The notes under the pieces are model-generated. The model was not told where the DNA came from, did no database searches, and worked only from the letters and a program-made list of their open reading frames with translations. A stretch of DNA of 60,000 bases from the NCBI GenBank assembly GCA_012295275.1, contig CM022679.1, forward strand, positions 21,774,110-21,834,109, read 5' to 3'. The first letter of the stretch is position 1. Every line of letters begins with the position of its first letter. This document shows, one piece after another, positions 36,089-48,810 of this stretch. This DNA is from Chrysomallon squamiferum. Lineage: Eukaryota; Mollusca; Gastropoda; Neomphalida; Peltospiridae. Position numbers and translations under genes: made by a program.

Positions 36089-36320
36089 TATTTCCACCAT
36101 GGTTGGACGTCATAAGCGTGCAAGACAAAAGCGCGCCGACCATAAAACATTTGTTATTTTTATTATTATTATTTTAAATATCATTTAAGAAAGATTAGTT
36201 CCAAAGATGAAGAATCTTTCAGCGTCATCTGCACCGGAGTCATGTAGCACAAATTTGTCTCCGCTCATCGTTTTTTTCAGAATTTCTGGAATGTCGATTT
36301 TACTGACAGTTCTTGGATTC
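36089..36320 (-). pseudogene. Second, partial copy of the FLYWCH/MULE remnant (copy 2 of duplicated segment)
   Basis: On the minus strand 36320-36185 reads continuously from NPRTVSKIDIPEILKKT through SGDKFVLHDSGADDAERFFI to the same TAA. It lacks the extra A-run residues of copy 1 and keeps HDSG where copy 1 has a changed RISG. The family normally has a DSG-like turn there, so copy 2 is closer to the ancestral form. It is 5'-truncated exactly where similarity to copy 1 stops. The common stop shows the truncation before the DDE domain predates the duplication. Confidence 0.6.
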
Positions 36321-36486
36321 TGCTACTGGTGTTGCTATAGCAGATGTTACTACTACTTCGTCAAATAAGCTTTATATTCAAGAAGCATTTAGAAATCATA
36401 ATCATTCTTGAATCTACACCATGTAGCTTAAGTTACTTAAATATCTCAGTATCAGATACCTTGGTTTTATTGTTATTGTGCTGTTG
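36321..36486. other. Unique sequence
   Basis: AT-rich spacer between the transposon copy and the CATA array. Nothing seen. Confidence 0.5.
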
Positions 36487-36586
36487 TACATACATACATA
36501 CATACATACATACATACATACATACATACATACATACATACATACATACATACATACATACATACATACATACATACATACATACA

Positions 36587-36616
<30 letters not shown>
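36487..36616. repeat. (CATA)n microsatellite
   Basis: About 130 bp of perfect CATA, stop-free in several frames. Confidence 0.98.
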
Positions 36617-36618
<2 letters not shown>

Positions 36619-37347
36619 AAAACATTCCTTGCTCACATTCATTTAAACTACTATACGGATAGGAAACTTTGCAGTATCTAGACAAACCAATAGAGGCGAG
36701 TGCATTTAAACCTTAACACTAATAACATTCTTTCTTCTTTCTTCAAATAATATTACACTAACAGCAGTGCGCTTTTTCTATCAACATCACAGAGATTATG
36801 TTGTGAGCTATCAGACTCTGGAACGAAGATCATTCTAAAGGTCTTTTTATAATACTATATAATAGTCTGCTGTAGATGAACATACCCTGAAATGTACTTA
36901 TTCACTTATTCAGTCTTTTTCATTCTACACAACACAGATGTTTTGTAACATCAGCGATTCACTTAATAGTATTAAGGTCAGTTATTTCACACAAAAAAAA
37001 ACAACATATTTTCCCCCCAAGAAAACAGAGACTATCATTTGAAATATCGCTACTAAGTCAGCTGTATGTAGATGTGACATTTAATGAAATGACATTCTCT
37101 GGCGGTGGTTTTAAGATTCAGGAATGATAAACATTGATATCTCGCTAAGATCGTGACGTGCAATATTAAACAATGACATAACTGCACCGTATCAAAGATC
37201 TCAACTTCGTTTCACTCTTACGCCATTTGTATTTTCTCCGCTGGAGCACACTAAAATGAATTTGAAATTGGATTCTGTTGACACCATGAGAAATCTAATT
37301 TTCTCTTTCTTCTGTAAACATCAGTTTGGTGGGATTTTGTTTCATCC
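36617..37347. other. Unique sequence
   Basis: AT-rich to moderately complex sequence. No exon or element recognised. Confidence 0.45.
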
Positions 37348-37482
37348 GTGAAGCACGACATGTTTAGTTTAAGAAATTCTGGTATTTGTTTCAAGTCTGT
37401 GGGAAGGTGTATATTAATATCACTTCTTGCTAATCAGTAAAAGTAGTCCCCTGAGTGGCGACAAGCTTTCCTCTGTCATAAA
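37348..37482 (+). mobile_element. Molluscan SINE, 3' body fragment
   Basis: The order of words GAAGCACGAC, TGGTATTTG, GTCTGTGGGAAGGTG, TTGCTAATCAGTAAAAGTAG and GAGTGGCGACAAGC with CTTTCCTCTGTCA matches the body of a tRNA-headed SINE that I know from gastropod and bivalve sequences. It is diverged and lacks the tRNA head. The same family's 5' half lies at 58.2 kb. Confidence 0.7.
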
Positions 37483-38158
37483 ATAAATAATGAATGAATC
37501 AGTAAAGAAAAATTAATGTAGGCCTGCAAATTAAAATAAATATATAAATAAATAAATGAAACAAATAAGTCATCAGAACATAATTAAAAGAACGAAAATA
37601 AAATAAAAACAAAACAGGAAACACGTCACAACATATGAACTCTAAAAACTCTAACCAATCCCTTTCATCAAAAAAAAAAAAAAAAAAAAAAAAAAAAGCC
37701 TCTGCCACTTGTATTCCGGTGGCAACCAGTGAAATCTGGTTTTATTAGGCGATGACTAACAAGTGAACCAGGTCTCACAAAACACCTTTTTTTTTTTTGT
37801 CAAGCCTTCATCAACACATGAAAGTTGAAATATTTTGTAAGACAGAGAACATCCGCTGATTCTGTAAGACAGTCTAGACATAACTAATCTCTGTTAATTT
37901 TAAGTGTTAGGTTACTGAAAGACACGGGCATTGCATGCATTTTTTATTTTATTTTATTTTATTTTATTTTATTTTATTTATTTATTTACTATTTATCTGT
38001 TTAATTTAAAAAATATATATATATTTTTAGTCCATTTTCATTTCTTTTATAAGTTAAAATAAAATAATAATGTTGTTGTGTTTGTTATGTATTTCTTTGG
38101 GTTTGTATGTATATGTATGCGTTTTGTCTATGTTTTATCTGTGTATTTAACGTAGACG

Positions 38159-38159
<1 letters not shown>
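37483..38159. other. AT-rich sequence with poly-A and TTTTA tracts
   Basis: (AAAT) words near 37535, A-run 37671-37697, TTTTA pentanucleotide at 37937-37978, otherwise AT-rich. Confidence 0.6.

Positions 38160-38245
<86 letters not shown>
38160..38245. repeat. (GA)n microsatellite
   Basis: 86 bp of uninterrupted GA. Confidence 0.98.
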
Positions 38246-38246
<1 letters not shown>

Positions 38247-38491
38247 AAAAACAAGTACCGCTCAGATACTTTTTTGATAAGCTTGCAAGAGATCTTTTCT
38301 ATGTACCTTCCCACTTAGAGGAGTCCACTTACCACATGGCCTATATATATATATATATACACACATATATAATAAATAAAAAATAATAGTAATAATAATA
38401 ATAAAAAAACACTAGCCGACGGGAAACTGTGCAGAGATAGCGAGAAGAGGTGCAGCTATTAATGATAACAGTCTACATTTTTATTTATTTA

Positions 38492-38545
<54 letters not shown>

Positions 38546-39294
38546 TTTATTTATTTATTTATTTTTATTTATTTATTTACTCATTTTAATTAAAAGAAAT
38601 CTTTTTTTTTTTCCGTACTGCAATTTTTTCTTTCTTTAAAAAAAACCCAAACAACAAGAACAACAAAAAAAAACAACTTCAGAAGTTTAGTTTTTCATGT
38701 TTTATTTTCTTTTACTGATTATTTCGAGTTACAAAGAAAAAACTTGAAATAAAATTAACATTTAAAAAAAAAAAAAAAGTTTTTAGAAACTGTTTTTACA
38801 ACCAAAATACTTCCTAAACAAGTGTATTTATACAAAGCTTTATTTTAGATAATATTTGACAAAATATTGCTACTATCTACGTTCCGCTATACGCCCAAGT
38901 ATAACATATCAAAGAGTGAAGAGAGAAAAAAGTGAAAAAATAACATATAAATAAATTTTATTTTTGCTGTTTGTTTCCAATTAGCATCTTGAAAAAAAAG
39001 CTGTGAACAAAAAAAAGAGATATCTTTCATGTTTCTTTTGCGTTTGCTATTTGTGTTGTTTTCTGTCGTCATTTCTTTTTTCTTTTACTTTTTTTTTTTA
39101 CTTTTTACTTATATATTGTTTTTTACAACCGTTTGAAATTAAAGTCGCTGTTTTAATGAATTTGTTTCTGTATTATTATTTTTTTAATATTTGCGAGATA
39201 GTAAAACTATTTTTAAAAACTGTCAGAAGAGATAAAAATACCATTTCTACGAAAGCAAGCCTTTCAGTTTTATGAACAAATAACAGTAGAAGAT
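38246..39294. other. AT-rich sequence with (ATT)n/(TTTA)n
   Basis: TA tract near 38341-38360, ATT tract 38491-38545 passing into TTTA to 38579, several A/T runs, otherwise AT-rich without gene signals. Confidence 0.6.
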
Positions 39295-39444
39295 GTAAAT
39301 ATATATATACAGATATAAACACAGATATAGGTACAGATACAGAAGTAGATATAACGATAGATATAGATATATATATATATATATACAGATAAACAGATAT
39401 CTATACAGATAGATATATAGACAGACAGATATACTAATATTTAT
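39295..39444. repeat. TAGA/CAGATA tetra- and hexanucleotide region
   Basis: Degenerate ATAGATACAGATA-type words leading into the 72+82-bp array. Confidence 0.85.
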
Positions 39445-39790
39445 ATTCAAATCTCTCTATATAGAAACTGTCTATCTGTATCTGTATGTGTATATATAAA
39501 TATTATCTATATCGATATTCAAATAAACCTTTCTATATAGAAACTGCGAATGTCTATCTGTATCTGTATGTGTATATATAAATAGTATCTATATCTATAT
39601 TCAAATCTCTCTATATAGAAACTGTCTATCTGTATCTGTATGTGTATATATAAATATTATCTATATCGATATTCAAATAAATCTTTCTATATAGAAACTG
39701 TGAATGTCTATCTGTATCTGTATGTGTATATATAAATAGTATCTATATCTATATTCAACTCTATCTATCTATATAGAAATTACGAATATC
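39445..39790. repeat. Two-step (72 + 82 bp) minisatellite
   Basis: Units starting ATTCAAAT at 39445, 39517, 39599, 39671 and 39753 alternate in length 72, 82, 72, 82 bp, with the last one partial. Short units carry CTCTCTATATAGAAACTG. Long units carry AAATAAA(C/T)CTTTC and an extra CGAATG/TGAATG. This is a dimeric higher-order repeat of 154 bp present twice and a bit. Confidence 0.9.
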
Positions 39791-40977
39791 ATGTTCATTT
39801 ACCATTCCCCACCTTTTTCATTTTTTTTTTCTTCTTCTGTGCTTAGAATACTTTCATTTCCTCAACTTTTTTTTTTAAAGAATACCTGTGCTAAGAATAC
39901 TTTTCTTAAAAACACAGCATTTAAAACGTAGCAAGCACACTCCAAGTAATTAGAGCACATTTGAGTGGTTATATGCCACATTCCACGCATATAAACACTG
40001 GTTTATACATTTCATTTGACATTATGCATGTAACAGGTGCATTTTATAACATAATACGAAAATCATGGCTAATATGTACTTTTAATAGACACGAAAGGTT
40101 GAAAAAATATTATTGTAAGTAAGAAAAAAAAAGTCCCTTGTCGGATATTTCAAACGCATTTAAAGTCTATTTTCAGACAACGACGATGTTAATGATGACT
40201 ATAACGACGATGGAGGTGACGGCAGCAGTTGCGATTATGATGATGACGACGATGATGCAATATTCCGGGAAGCTGTGTAATTGCTTCTCTAAGTATCTCC
40301 TTTAATGTTTTTTCTTTTTTTTTTTTTTTTTATTTTTTTACTCATGTTCTTTATTTTTATTATAAAATATATAAAATAAAAAACAACACACAAACAAACA
40401 AACAGATAGGAACATAGAGAGTAGAGATTAGAAAAAATATGTAGACATATTCAAAAAAAAAAAAAATAAATAAATAAATTTAAAAATAACCCTAGAACAA
40501 TAACAGTGATGTAATTGTATATTAACGCAGTGGAAGCAGTAAATGAAAGTTAGTAGCACAGAAATTCACAGTTGTATATAAAACTCTGTCTATCTGTCTA
40601 CACATTCATACGAAACGTGGCCTTTAATCGGGTCACTTGTGGCATTTGCCGAAAAAGTAGAAAAACCTCTACAGCCGAGACACGACCCTTTGGCACTGTA
40701 CGTGAAGACTTGAACTGGCAGATTAAATACATTTTATATACGCCAGGCTGACCCGGGGGTTGCATACAGTTCTAGTATCGTGTGGTGATTATAGCCCGGG
40801 TGTCAATAAAATGCGAGTTTTATACTGACACAAAGCAGGAGGGCGATCTTAGAGATTACGTTACGCTGGACTCGGTCGTCATGTTTTGGCGAGTTGTTTA
40901 GTTTCATAGTTGTTCCGTTATGAATGGAAGTATCAGAGACGATTATGAAAATGATGGAGGTGGCGGTTATAATGAGA
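39791..40977. other. Unique sequence with GAT patch
   Basis: GAC/GAT-rich patch at 40178-40258, T-run at 40314-40330, A-run near 40453. 40600-40930 is a high-complexity CpG-containing block (with CCCGGG at about 40755 and 40796) and no open frame, possibly regulatory. Confidence 0.4.
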
Positions 40978-40983
40978 GGGAGG

Positions 40984-41069
<86 letters not shown>
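40978..41069. repeat. (GA)n microsatellite
   Basis: A short GGGA lead, then about 80 bp of pure GA. Confidence 0.97.
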
Positions 41070-41074
<5 letters not shown>

Positions 41075-41195
41075 TGAAGCCACCAGGAACGAGATATAGA
41101 AAGATAATATAATAATAATAATAAATTAAATCAAATTAAATTAAATTAAATAAATAAATAGATGTTCATAACGACCATGTTAAAATAACAAAACG

Positions 41196-41230
<35 letters not shown>

Positions 41231-41289
41231 CACAAAACAAAACAAACAAACAACAAAACAAAAAAAGAACATTACTTAGAGTCGAATTC
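41070..41289. repeat. AAT/AAAT and poly-A stretch
   Basis: AAT and AAATT words, then an A-run of about 33 bp at 41196-41228 followed by AAAC repeats. Confidence 0.85.
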
Positions 41290-41780
41290 TAATTATTTAC
41301 ACATGCGCAATGATTTCTTACGACGCGCCACCTAGATAACCAGACACTTCGACCTGTCGGAGTTATCTGACTTTGAGACTAAAGCGACAACTCTACAGAC
41401 GGATTAATTTGTACCTTTCGAAACAAAACGACGATCTCTAGCCGAGATACTCAAAGCACCTGGCGGTCAGATAAAGCACTTATCAAATATCAAGATTTAT
41501 TTGCACCTGAAAGGACGGTGAAACGAGATTCTTTGCCAATAATCCGTCGCCCCAACTTTATCAAGGTAGATAACTTTGAAAGTTTTATCGCTCCCGGTAT
41601 GAAATGAATTCCTAAGATTAGTCCCGTTGGAGAAAAACAAATTTCTCTTTCGTGATGTACTGTTGTTAGATGTGCGCGCGTAAATAATGATAAAGCGGAC
41701 GGCAAAGAGCGACAGTGATAAATGAACGTATGAATGAGTAGCATGCAAATGAGTCGTTCGGTAGTCCTCAGAATCGAAAC
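41290..41780. promoter_or_regulatory. Candidate enhancer: cluster of GATA sites
   Basis: 490 bp of balanced, CpG-retaining DNA with GATA-type sites on both strands: near 41334, 41363, 41469, 41479, 41558 and 41569 (AGATAA or TTATC forms). CACCTG E-boxes occur near 41506. Two overlapping minus-strand frames of about 84 codons (41748-41490) exist, but neither has splice or start context. The density of one motif suggests a tissue enhancer, by inference. Confidence 0.38.
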
Positions 41781-42479
<699 letters not shown>

Positions 42480-42640
42480 ACAGAAAGGTTATCGGACTTG
42501 CTAAATATTCGAGTGAATGACGTCATCACTGTCAATGGGACGTTATCTAAACGGCGGAGAGTAGATCGATGACATCACAGCGGAACCGGAAACGCGACTG
42601 GACCGAGCGAGATTGTTATCGGAGAGTTTAGATTCGATGT
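42480..42640 (+). promoter_or_regulatory. Candidate promoter with CRE and ETS sites
   Basis: 160 bp, CpG-rich. It holds a full CRE (TGACGTCA at about 42519-42526), GATGACATCAC, and GCGGAACCGGAAACGCG (two ETS GGAA cores) before AAC/GAG-rich sequence and an ATG near 42638 that soon meets a T-run. The layout resembles a TATA-less promoter, but no downstream exon could be confirmed. Confidence 0.35.
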
Positions 42641-43296
42641 CGAGGTTTTTTTTTTTTACGTTTAGGTATGTTATAGGTGATAAAATTGTTCTGCGTTATT
42701 TTAAGTCAGAAGATAAATGGGAGACGAGGGGAAAAAAATTAATAAAAAAGAAGAAAAAGAAAAAGAAAGGAAAACATCGTAGACTCAGTACAAAAACTAC
42801 TGGCTTGGACGGATTCAGATGGAGAACGCAAAGTCTGGGCCTCACGTCTAGTTTTGTGTTCGTTATTTTGAAAAACAGGACTGGAAGAGTGTAAGACACA
42901 CCCACTCCAAGTTCTGTTTTCTTTATTATAAGAAATGGAAGACACAGCAGGCACTCTTCTCCTGTGCTTTGCTGACCGAGCTGTTTTCTTCAGAACCTAA
43001 ATCATTTCATTGTCTGTTGTTGTTGTTTTTTTGTGCTAATGAAACTCCATCCTTTTCGTGATCGGCCATTGTCGTTTGTTATTTTCAGAATATATGAAAC
43101 AAACTTTCTTCCTGAAAACTGTGTTAAGTTCATAATACAGTCGGTTTTTAAAACAAATGATACTCAGTGACTTGCTTTTAAAATAAAATAAAAATAATAA
43201 AATATTTATTTAAAACAAATGATTATTAGAGTATTGACTTGTTTTTAAAGTTAAATAAAAAATTATTTTATTTCTTTTTATATTTATTTTATTAAC
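42641..43296. other. Unique sequence with A/G-rich patch
   Basis: AAG-rich at 42730-42772. Frames on both strands near 42613-42954 pass through homopolymers and have no support. Confidence 0.4.

Positions 43297-43374
<78 letters not shown>
43297..43374. repeat. (ATT)n(TTTA)n
   Basis: ATT tract followed by TTTA tract, 78 bp. Confidence 0.96.
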
Positions 43375-44368
43375 CATTTTTATTTTATATTTTTTTATTT
43401 TTTTTTTTCAATTTCACCATCCCTACCTTTTTCTAACATAACAAGACAAAACAGTCTGAGTTTCGAGTTTCTGTTGTTCCGGGCAGCAGTTTGTTTTGTA
43501 TGTCAGCAAGTACAGGCAGACGAGACTAGAAGTAAACACATTACAACCAACCTGTATGGTTTATTTCATACCTACAGACAGCTTGTTCTGGCCCATCAAA
43601 GGACTATCACGAGAAACACGTGCAAAGTGGTTGCCAGATGGCTTCGAGTGCACGTATAAACTTCACGGTAATGGTGGTCTCAAATCTCGTGCTATGTCCA
43701 CGTGCCTCGAGATGACATAGCGCACGTGCAGTGTCGGGTCAAGACTTGCACGAAAATGTTTCCGGTCAGCAATAAGTTAAGTAGAAGCGTGTTTCAGATA
43801 AATCCGTGAGCAGTAACAAAAGAAATAAAGTAGACAGGAGAAGGAGTCGGTTGTCATGTTTAAATACAAAACAAAATTAGCTTTTAACAGCTTAGTTACA
43901 GACGTATTTTTCAAAGTGAAAGAATGATGCAGGTAACAATAGTTCGGATCATAACGATTAAACCGATGGTGACAACAAAGAGTAACTTATATCTAGCATT
44001 AAATTATCAAATCTGTAGCTAAAGATATATTTTTTTTCTGTACCTATTAACCTCACACTTTTACACACTCCTTCATTTAAAAGTACAAGTGAATAAAATA
44101 TCAACGAAGCGTAGCTGACATTTTAACTCGTGTCTTCAAAAATATACATCCACGTCTAACTTTCCATAAATATTCTATATATCTTTCACTGATTTCGTCT
44201 GACAGAATGCAGGTGTCATTGTTTCTATCAGAAATTACAAACAGATAATGTAGGAATTTGATGAATTTAAACGCCACGAAGATCCTGGCATGGTATCGCG
44301 TGGGGCTCTGTTCGCAATCAGTTCATTACATCAGCGTGATTTGTGTCGTCGTAAATCATAACAAGCGA
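43375..44368. other. Unique sequence
   Basis: 43440-43800 is high-complexity with CpGs and palindromic GCACGTGC near 43724. Two overlapping plus-strand frames of 61 and 74 codons lie here without splice support. The remainder is AT-rich. Confidence 0.4.
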
Positions 44369-44850
44369 GATTAATACCTTTCTGAGCGTCAAAACATGAT
44401 CATTACGTCACAGACTGATACCTTTCTAAGCGTCAAAACATGATCATTGCATTACAGATTGGTACTTTTCTAAGCGTCAAAATACGAACCTTACGTTACA
44501 GATTGATACCTTTCTAAGCGTCAAAACACGAACCTTACGTTACAGATTGATACCTTTCTAAGCGTCAAAATATAAACCTTACGTTACAGATTGATACCTT
44601 TCTAAGCGTCAAAACATTATCATTACGTTACAGACTCAAAACATTATCATTACGTTACAGACTGATACCTTTCTAAGCGTCAAAACATGAACCTTACGTT
44701 ACAGATTGATACCTTTCTAAGCGTCAAAACACGAACCTTACGTTACAAATTGATACCTTTCTAGGCGTCAAAACCTTACCATGCATTAGAGATTAATATC
44801 TGTCCTATGAACTATGCGTTACAAGTTAATACCTTTCTAAGCTTCAGGTT
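44369..44850. repeat. 44-bp minisatellite (about 10 copies)
   Basis: Unit GATTGATACCTTTCTAAGCG plus TCAAAACACGAACCTTACGTTACA (44 bp). An internal partial duplication lies near 44632-44660, and the last copies are decayed. The CpGs in AAGCGTC and TTACGTTA are kept in most units. Confidence 0.93.
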
Positions 44851-45833
44851 AGGAAACGCGTTTTAGGAAGTAGGGGTAGGCTAAGTTTTATGACACTGAC
44901 GTATGAAAGGCGTACAGCAGACACTCAGTGAGAAAACATTTTGATTTGAAGTCGTTGTTTGTTATTGGTGGTAGAAAAGAGAAAAATGTTTTGACGTGTC
45001 TATTATCTGTTTTGCCTATCATAACAATTTCAAATTTGAAAAAAGTCGTTTCAAATGTAACCAATTCATTAAAAATATAGGTATTTATTTCCAATCTTTT
45101 AAAAATTTATTTCATTATTATTATTGTTGTTGTTGTTGTTGTTGTTGTTTTTTTTTAACAAAATATTTTGATATTGTGATGTCTATGAAAGCTGAGTGCA
45201 ATGTACAAGTATAATTATAGAAAATAACAAGTTATTTTTAATTGCTATAAATCCGACAAACGCTAGCAAATAAACGTCTCTCACTCTGTACTTATACAGA
45301 ATTCAAACACAAACTGGAAATAAACAAAACAATGGAACTCCTTCTCCTTGCACACCCCTCACTTCCAGCACTGCTGAAAACACGAAACTGTTACAGATTA
45401 ATACCTTTCTAAGCAGGATGCACAGCGCCATCTGTTTGCGTTATCTCCCCTTTAATATCAAGACGCGAGTATCAAAACTGAAAACATGTGTAAGGAAATT
45501 CAAAAATCCTGTCTGTGTGGGAGAAGAAAAAAAAAAAAAAAGGAAAAAATAATCTTAATGGTTTATCTGACCTTGAACCCGTATATGTAGAACGTTATCT
45601 CTTTATCTTTCTCTCGATATCAGAATACCTTTGTTGATAATGTTAATGGTTGGCAAGGTGAAAACGACCGAGTTGAGGAATTGAGTAATCTTTAATAAAG
45701 CGACAGATGTAGTTTTAACGTAGTTAGTATTAGCTGATTACATTTAGTTTTATTTATTTTATTTTATTTTTTATTTTATTTCAGAAGGTCAAGTTAATTT
45801 AACAACAGGTTTAATGTTTTAAAAATATTAATA
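44851..45833. other. Unique sequence with an isolated copy of the 44-bp unit
   Basis: GTTACAGATTAATACCTTTC followed by TAAGC at about 45389-45413 is a lone partial unit of the minisatellite, 540 bp beyond the array. TTG tract at 45124-45149. Otherwise unremarkable. Confidence 0.6.
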
Positions 45834-45892
<59 letters not shown>

Positions 45893-45987
45893 ATCGACAT
45901 CATCGTCATCATTATTTATTTATTTATGTGTCTGTTAGTGTTGTTTCAGTAATATATTAGGCTTAAATCTAGGTTTTAATATATATA

Positions 45988-46023
<36 letters not shown>

Positions 46024-46030
46024 TGTATGA
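45834..46030. repeat. (ATT)n, TTTA and (GTAT)n
   Basis: ATT tract at 45836-45888, short ATC and TTTA tracts, TA/GTAT tract at 45980-46028. Confidence 0.93.
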
Positions 46031-47568
46031 TGCTTGTGTTAAATTGAAAGTATGACGAAGTGAAAGAAAGGCAGGAAGATAAAGAGTAAGCCTAAAACAA
46101 AACAAAACAAAACAAAAAATAACAAAAAACAACAAACAACAAAAAAATTAGAAATTAGAAATATAAAAGACAGAGACAGACAGACAGACAGTCAGACAAA
46201 ACGAAAGGGCCAAGGACACACAAACAGAGGAAGAGAAACAAGAAAGACAGTGCTTGTTTTTATTTCTCATATTCTTGCATCATCCCGTCTATCGCGGTTT
46301 ACTTTGCATTAATCTTTGCTCCTCGCCTTGTGTGTTTTTCTGATGTGCTGAAGTCGTCACTGCCACAGGATGAAACAAGAACAAACAGAGAAAGTAAATA
46401 CTGCAAAAGTCTGAGAAAACGAATTAATTGGAAGATAAACAAGATATGCGGAATCCCAGTTTTGAAAACGCTAACTATAAACACAGCCAAGCTAAAGAGA
46501 CCCGTGGAATTTTTTTGACGTCTGCTTAATTGTAAAAAAACAATTGTCTAAGTGGCTCGTTATGTCGTTTATGACGTCAGAACAGATAATAATGTCATAA
46601 CAACAAACGAAATATCACCTACGATTTCTTTCTTTCGTTTTTTTTTTTTCCTCCCTTTTTTTCGTTTTTTTTTTCTTCTTTGCTGGCGTTTACTTTATTA
46701 AAGAAAAACATGGTCTCTGCATGCTGAAATAAAATTTGAAATAAACTGCCTGATCATGGTTGTGTATACAACACGTAAATAACTAAGCTGATTGTTTGTT
46801 TATTCTTGGTTAAAGCGCATGAGACAAATCACCTGCTCTGTTACATTTTCTGCACTAACCTGCACGTGTTACTGAAAAAAAAAAAATGCAATGTAAATCA
46901 TTTAAATAAAGTTGCAATTCCAGGCTTAAAGGACTTTTTAATTTCTGATCAATCAATTCAGTTATTTTTTAAACGTTTAATACTTATATGCATTTGAATC
47001 CCTATACTCCTGCACATAAACAACGATGGATGTATGGATATATGAATATGTATATGCACCTATATTATATATATAAATATACAGTATATATATATATATA
47101 TATGTAGAGGTGTGGATGGATTTATGCATGCACATGCTGAGGTACATGCATCTATCTTTATCTACCTATCTGTGTATCTTCTGCATTTAGACGTCATTAA
47201 GTATGAGTAAGTCAGTCTATAAATAACGTAATATCGCTGATAACACATTTGGCATTTCTCACCAGAATTTGGTGCAAAGAGCACTCCCCCGTGAAACAGA
47301 AACCTTCATATTTTCATGCTAAGTGCGCGCTGCACTTCATTATTCCTGACATGCAGTTTATAAATACATATCCAGATGCAATGCCGTTAAATGCACTACA
47401 TGTTTCCAAACAATAACTGCGTGTTTTGTAATAAATACTGTCGGTTTCCTAGTAACACGGTGACGTAATACCTCTGTGATGGCGCAATACTTTCAGCTAG
47501 AGTGGTTTAGCGAATTGCGAAATTTTCTTTCAGTCTTGAAAGAAATATTTATGGAATTATAATTATTA
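46031..47568. other. Unique sequence, mixed
   Basis: AAAC words near 46096-46140, a T-rich run at 46630-46675, TA tract near 47082-47102. 47180-47430 is a higher-complexity block with CTCACCAGAATTTGGTGC (near 47260) and TTTATAAATA. No exon could be supported. Confidence 0.42.
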
Positions 47569-47577
47569 TTAGTAGTA

Positions 47578-47654
<77 letters not shown>

Positions 47655-47800
47655 CGTTGTTATTGTGTAGTAAAGTGGTAGTTGTAGTAGCGGTGATTGA
47701 TTGTAAGTCGTAGTATTAATAACGCGCAGGTAACGTTGTTGTTGTTGTTGTTGTTGTTGCTGCTGCTGCTACTGCTGTTGTTGTTGTTGTTATTACTGTT
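47569..47800. repeat. AGT, AGC and GTT/GCT trinucleotide tracts
   Basis: AGT tract passing into AGC (about 47624-47646), an 80-bp spacer, then GTT with GCT at 47734-47795. It gives poly-Leu, Val or Ser on translation. Confidence 0.93.
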
Positions 47801-48539
47801 CATATGCAGATATTATTTTCTGAACATGACATTATATCCAATTCTTAGTGTCTTCATAATTCGTAAACTGCTGCTGAATCATGATAAAACTGAACAGGTG
47901 AAATTTTGCACTAAAGATTTTAAAACAAATTTAAAAATAATCACATAATTTTTATAAAATATTACTTGAACCATTGTAATTCGGCTCACTTTGTGTCTCT
48001 TTCACTTTCTCAGAAAAAAAAAATCATATAATTACTTCTGTCAGTTTTATCTCTTCTGTTTTTATTATTTTATTATTAAAGACATATTATATCCTTATTT
48101 AATTAGCATAACTTTTTAACTGTCATTTTCAACTCCCTTTTTTTTTTTAACTAGAAGGGCGTGTATTAAAAACACATTATATATCGCCATTTTAATTAAC
48201 ATCATACAAGATGCAATCTGATCATCTCACGCAATCTTCTGATGCTGGATCTATTTGTTGTCTTTGGCATCTAAGTGTTATTTTAAAACGAAATGATGTT
48301 CTGAATCTCTGACTTTCTGCACGTACGGGAGAAATAATTTTTTGGAAAATTAAAAAATAAGAAAAAAAAAGAAAAGAAAAAGAAAAGAAGAAAAAAGAAA
48401 AGAAATCGAAAAAAAAAAAAAAAATTCTTGAAATAACATATGTCACATGGCACGTAATCCACACTACGAAAATAGGACAACAGGCATTAATTTACACTTA
48501 ATGTTGGGAAGTATTAATTTCTAGATCGTAACAAAAACA
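47801..48539. other. AT-rich sequence
   Basis: AT-rich with A/G-rich patch at 48355-48425. No features. Confidence 0.5.
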
Positions 48540-48780
48540 TTCGGACGGGAAGAAGCGAAAGAGAAACAAAGTTATTGCTTATAGGCGACACTCAGCGTCA
48601 TATTTACAGCCTCGCAGTCACCCATTCGTCAAACCATAAAACACTTCCGGTTATATATATAAAACGAAATAAACGACCTGGGTTATAGAGACCTTATGAC
48701 GCACACTTAATTTGACCTGAATGAAAACCGTGACAGGCATTAAATAAATGATATATGAATCATTTTAGTTCATTCGTTGA
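48540..48780. promoter_or_regulatory. Candidate conserved non-coding element
   Basis: 240 bp of balanced sequence with ACCATAAAACAC, TTATGACGCAC and AATTTGACCTGAA (a nuclear-receptor-like half site). No reading frame. Weak, motif-based call. Confidence 0.25.
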
Positions 48781-48810
48781 ATTCTTTCTATATCGTTATT
48801 AGAATGCCGT

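Noticed and set aside
41490-41748. Two overlapping minus-strand frames of 83-84 codons
   Set aside because: Neither has splice or start context. Overlapping equal-length frames are expected in a GC-balanced, stop-poor island.
44369-44850. CRISPR-like array (44-bp repeats)
   Set aside because: The whole unit repeats, so there are no spacers. It is a minisatellite.
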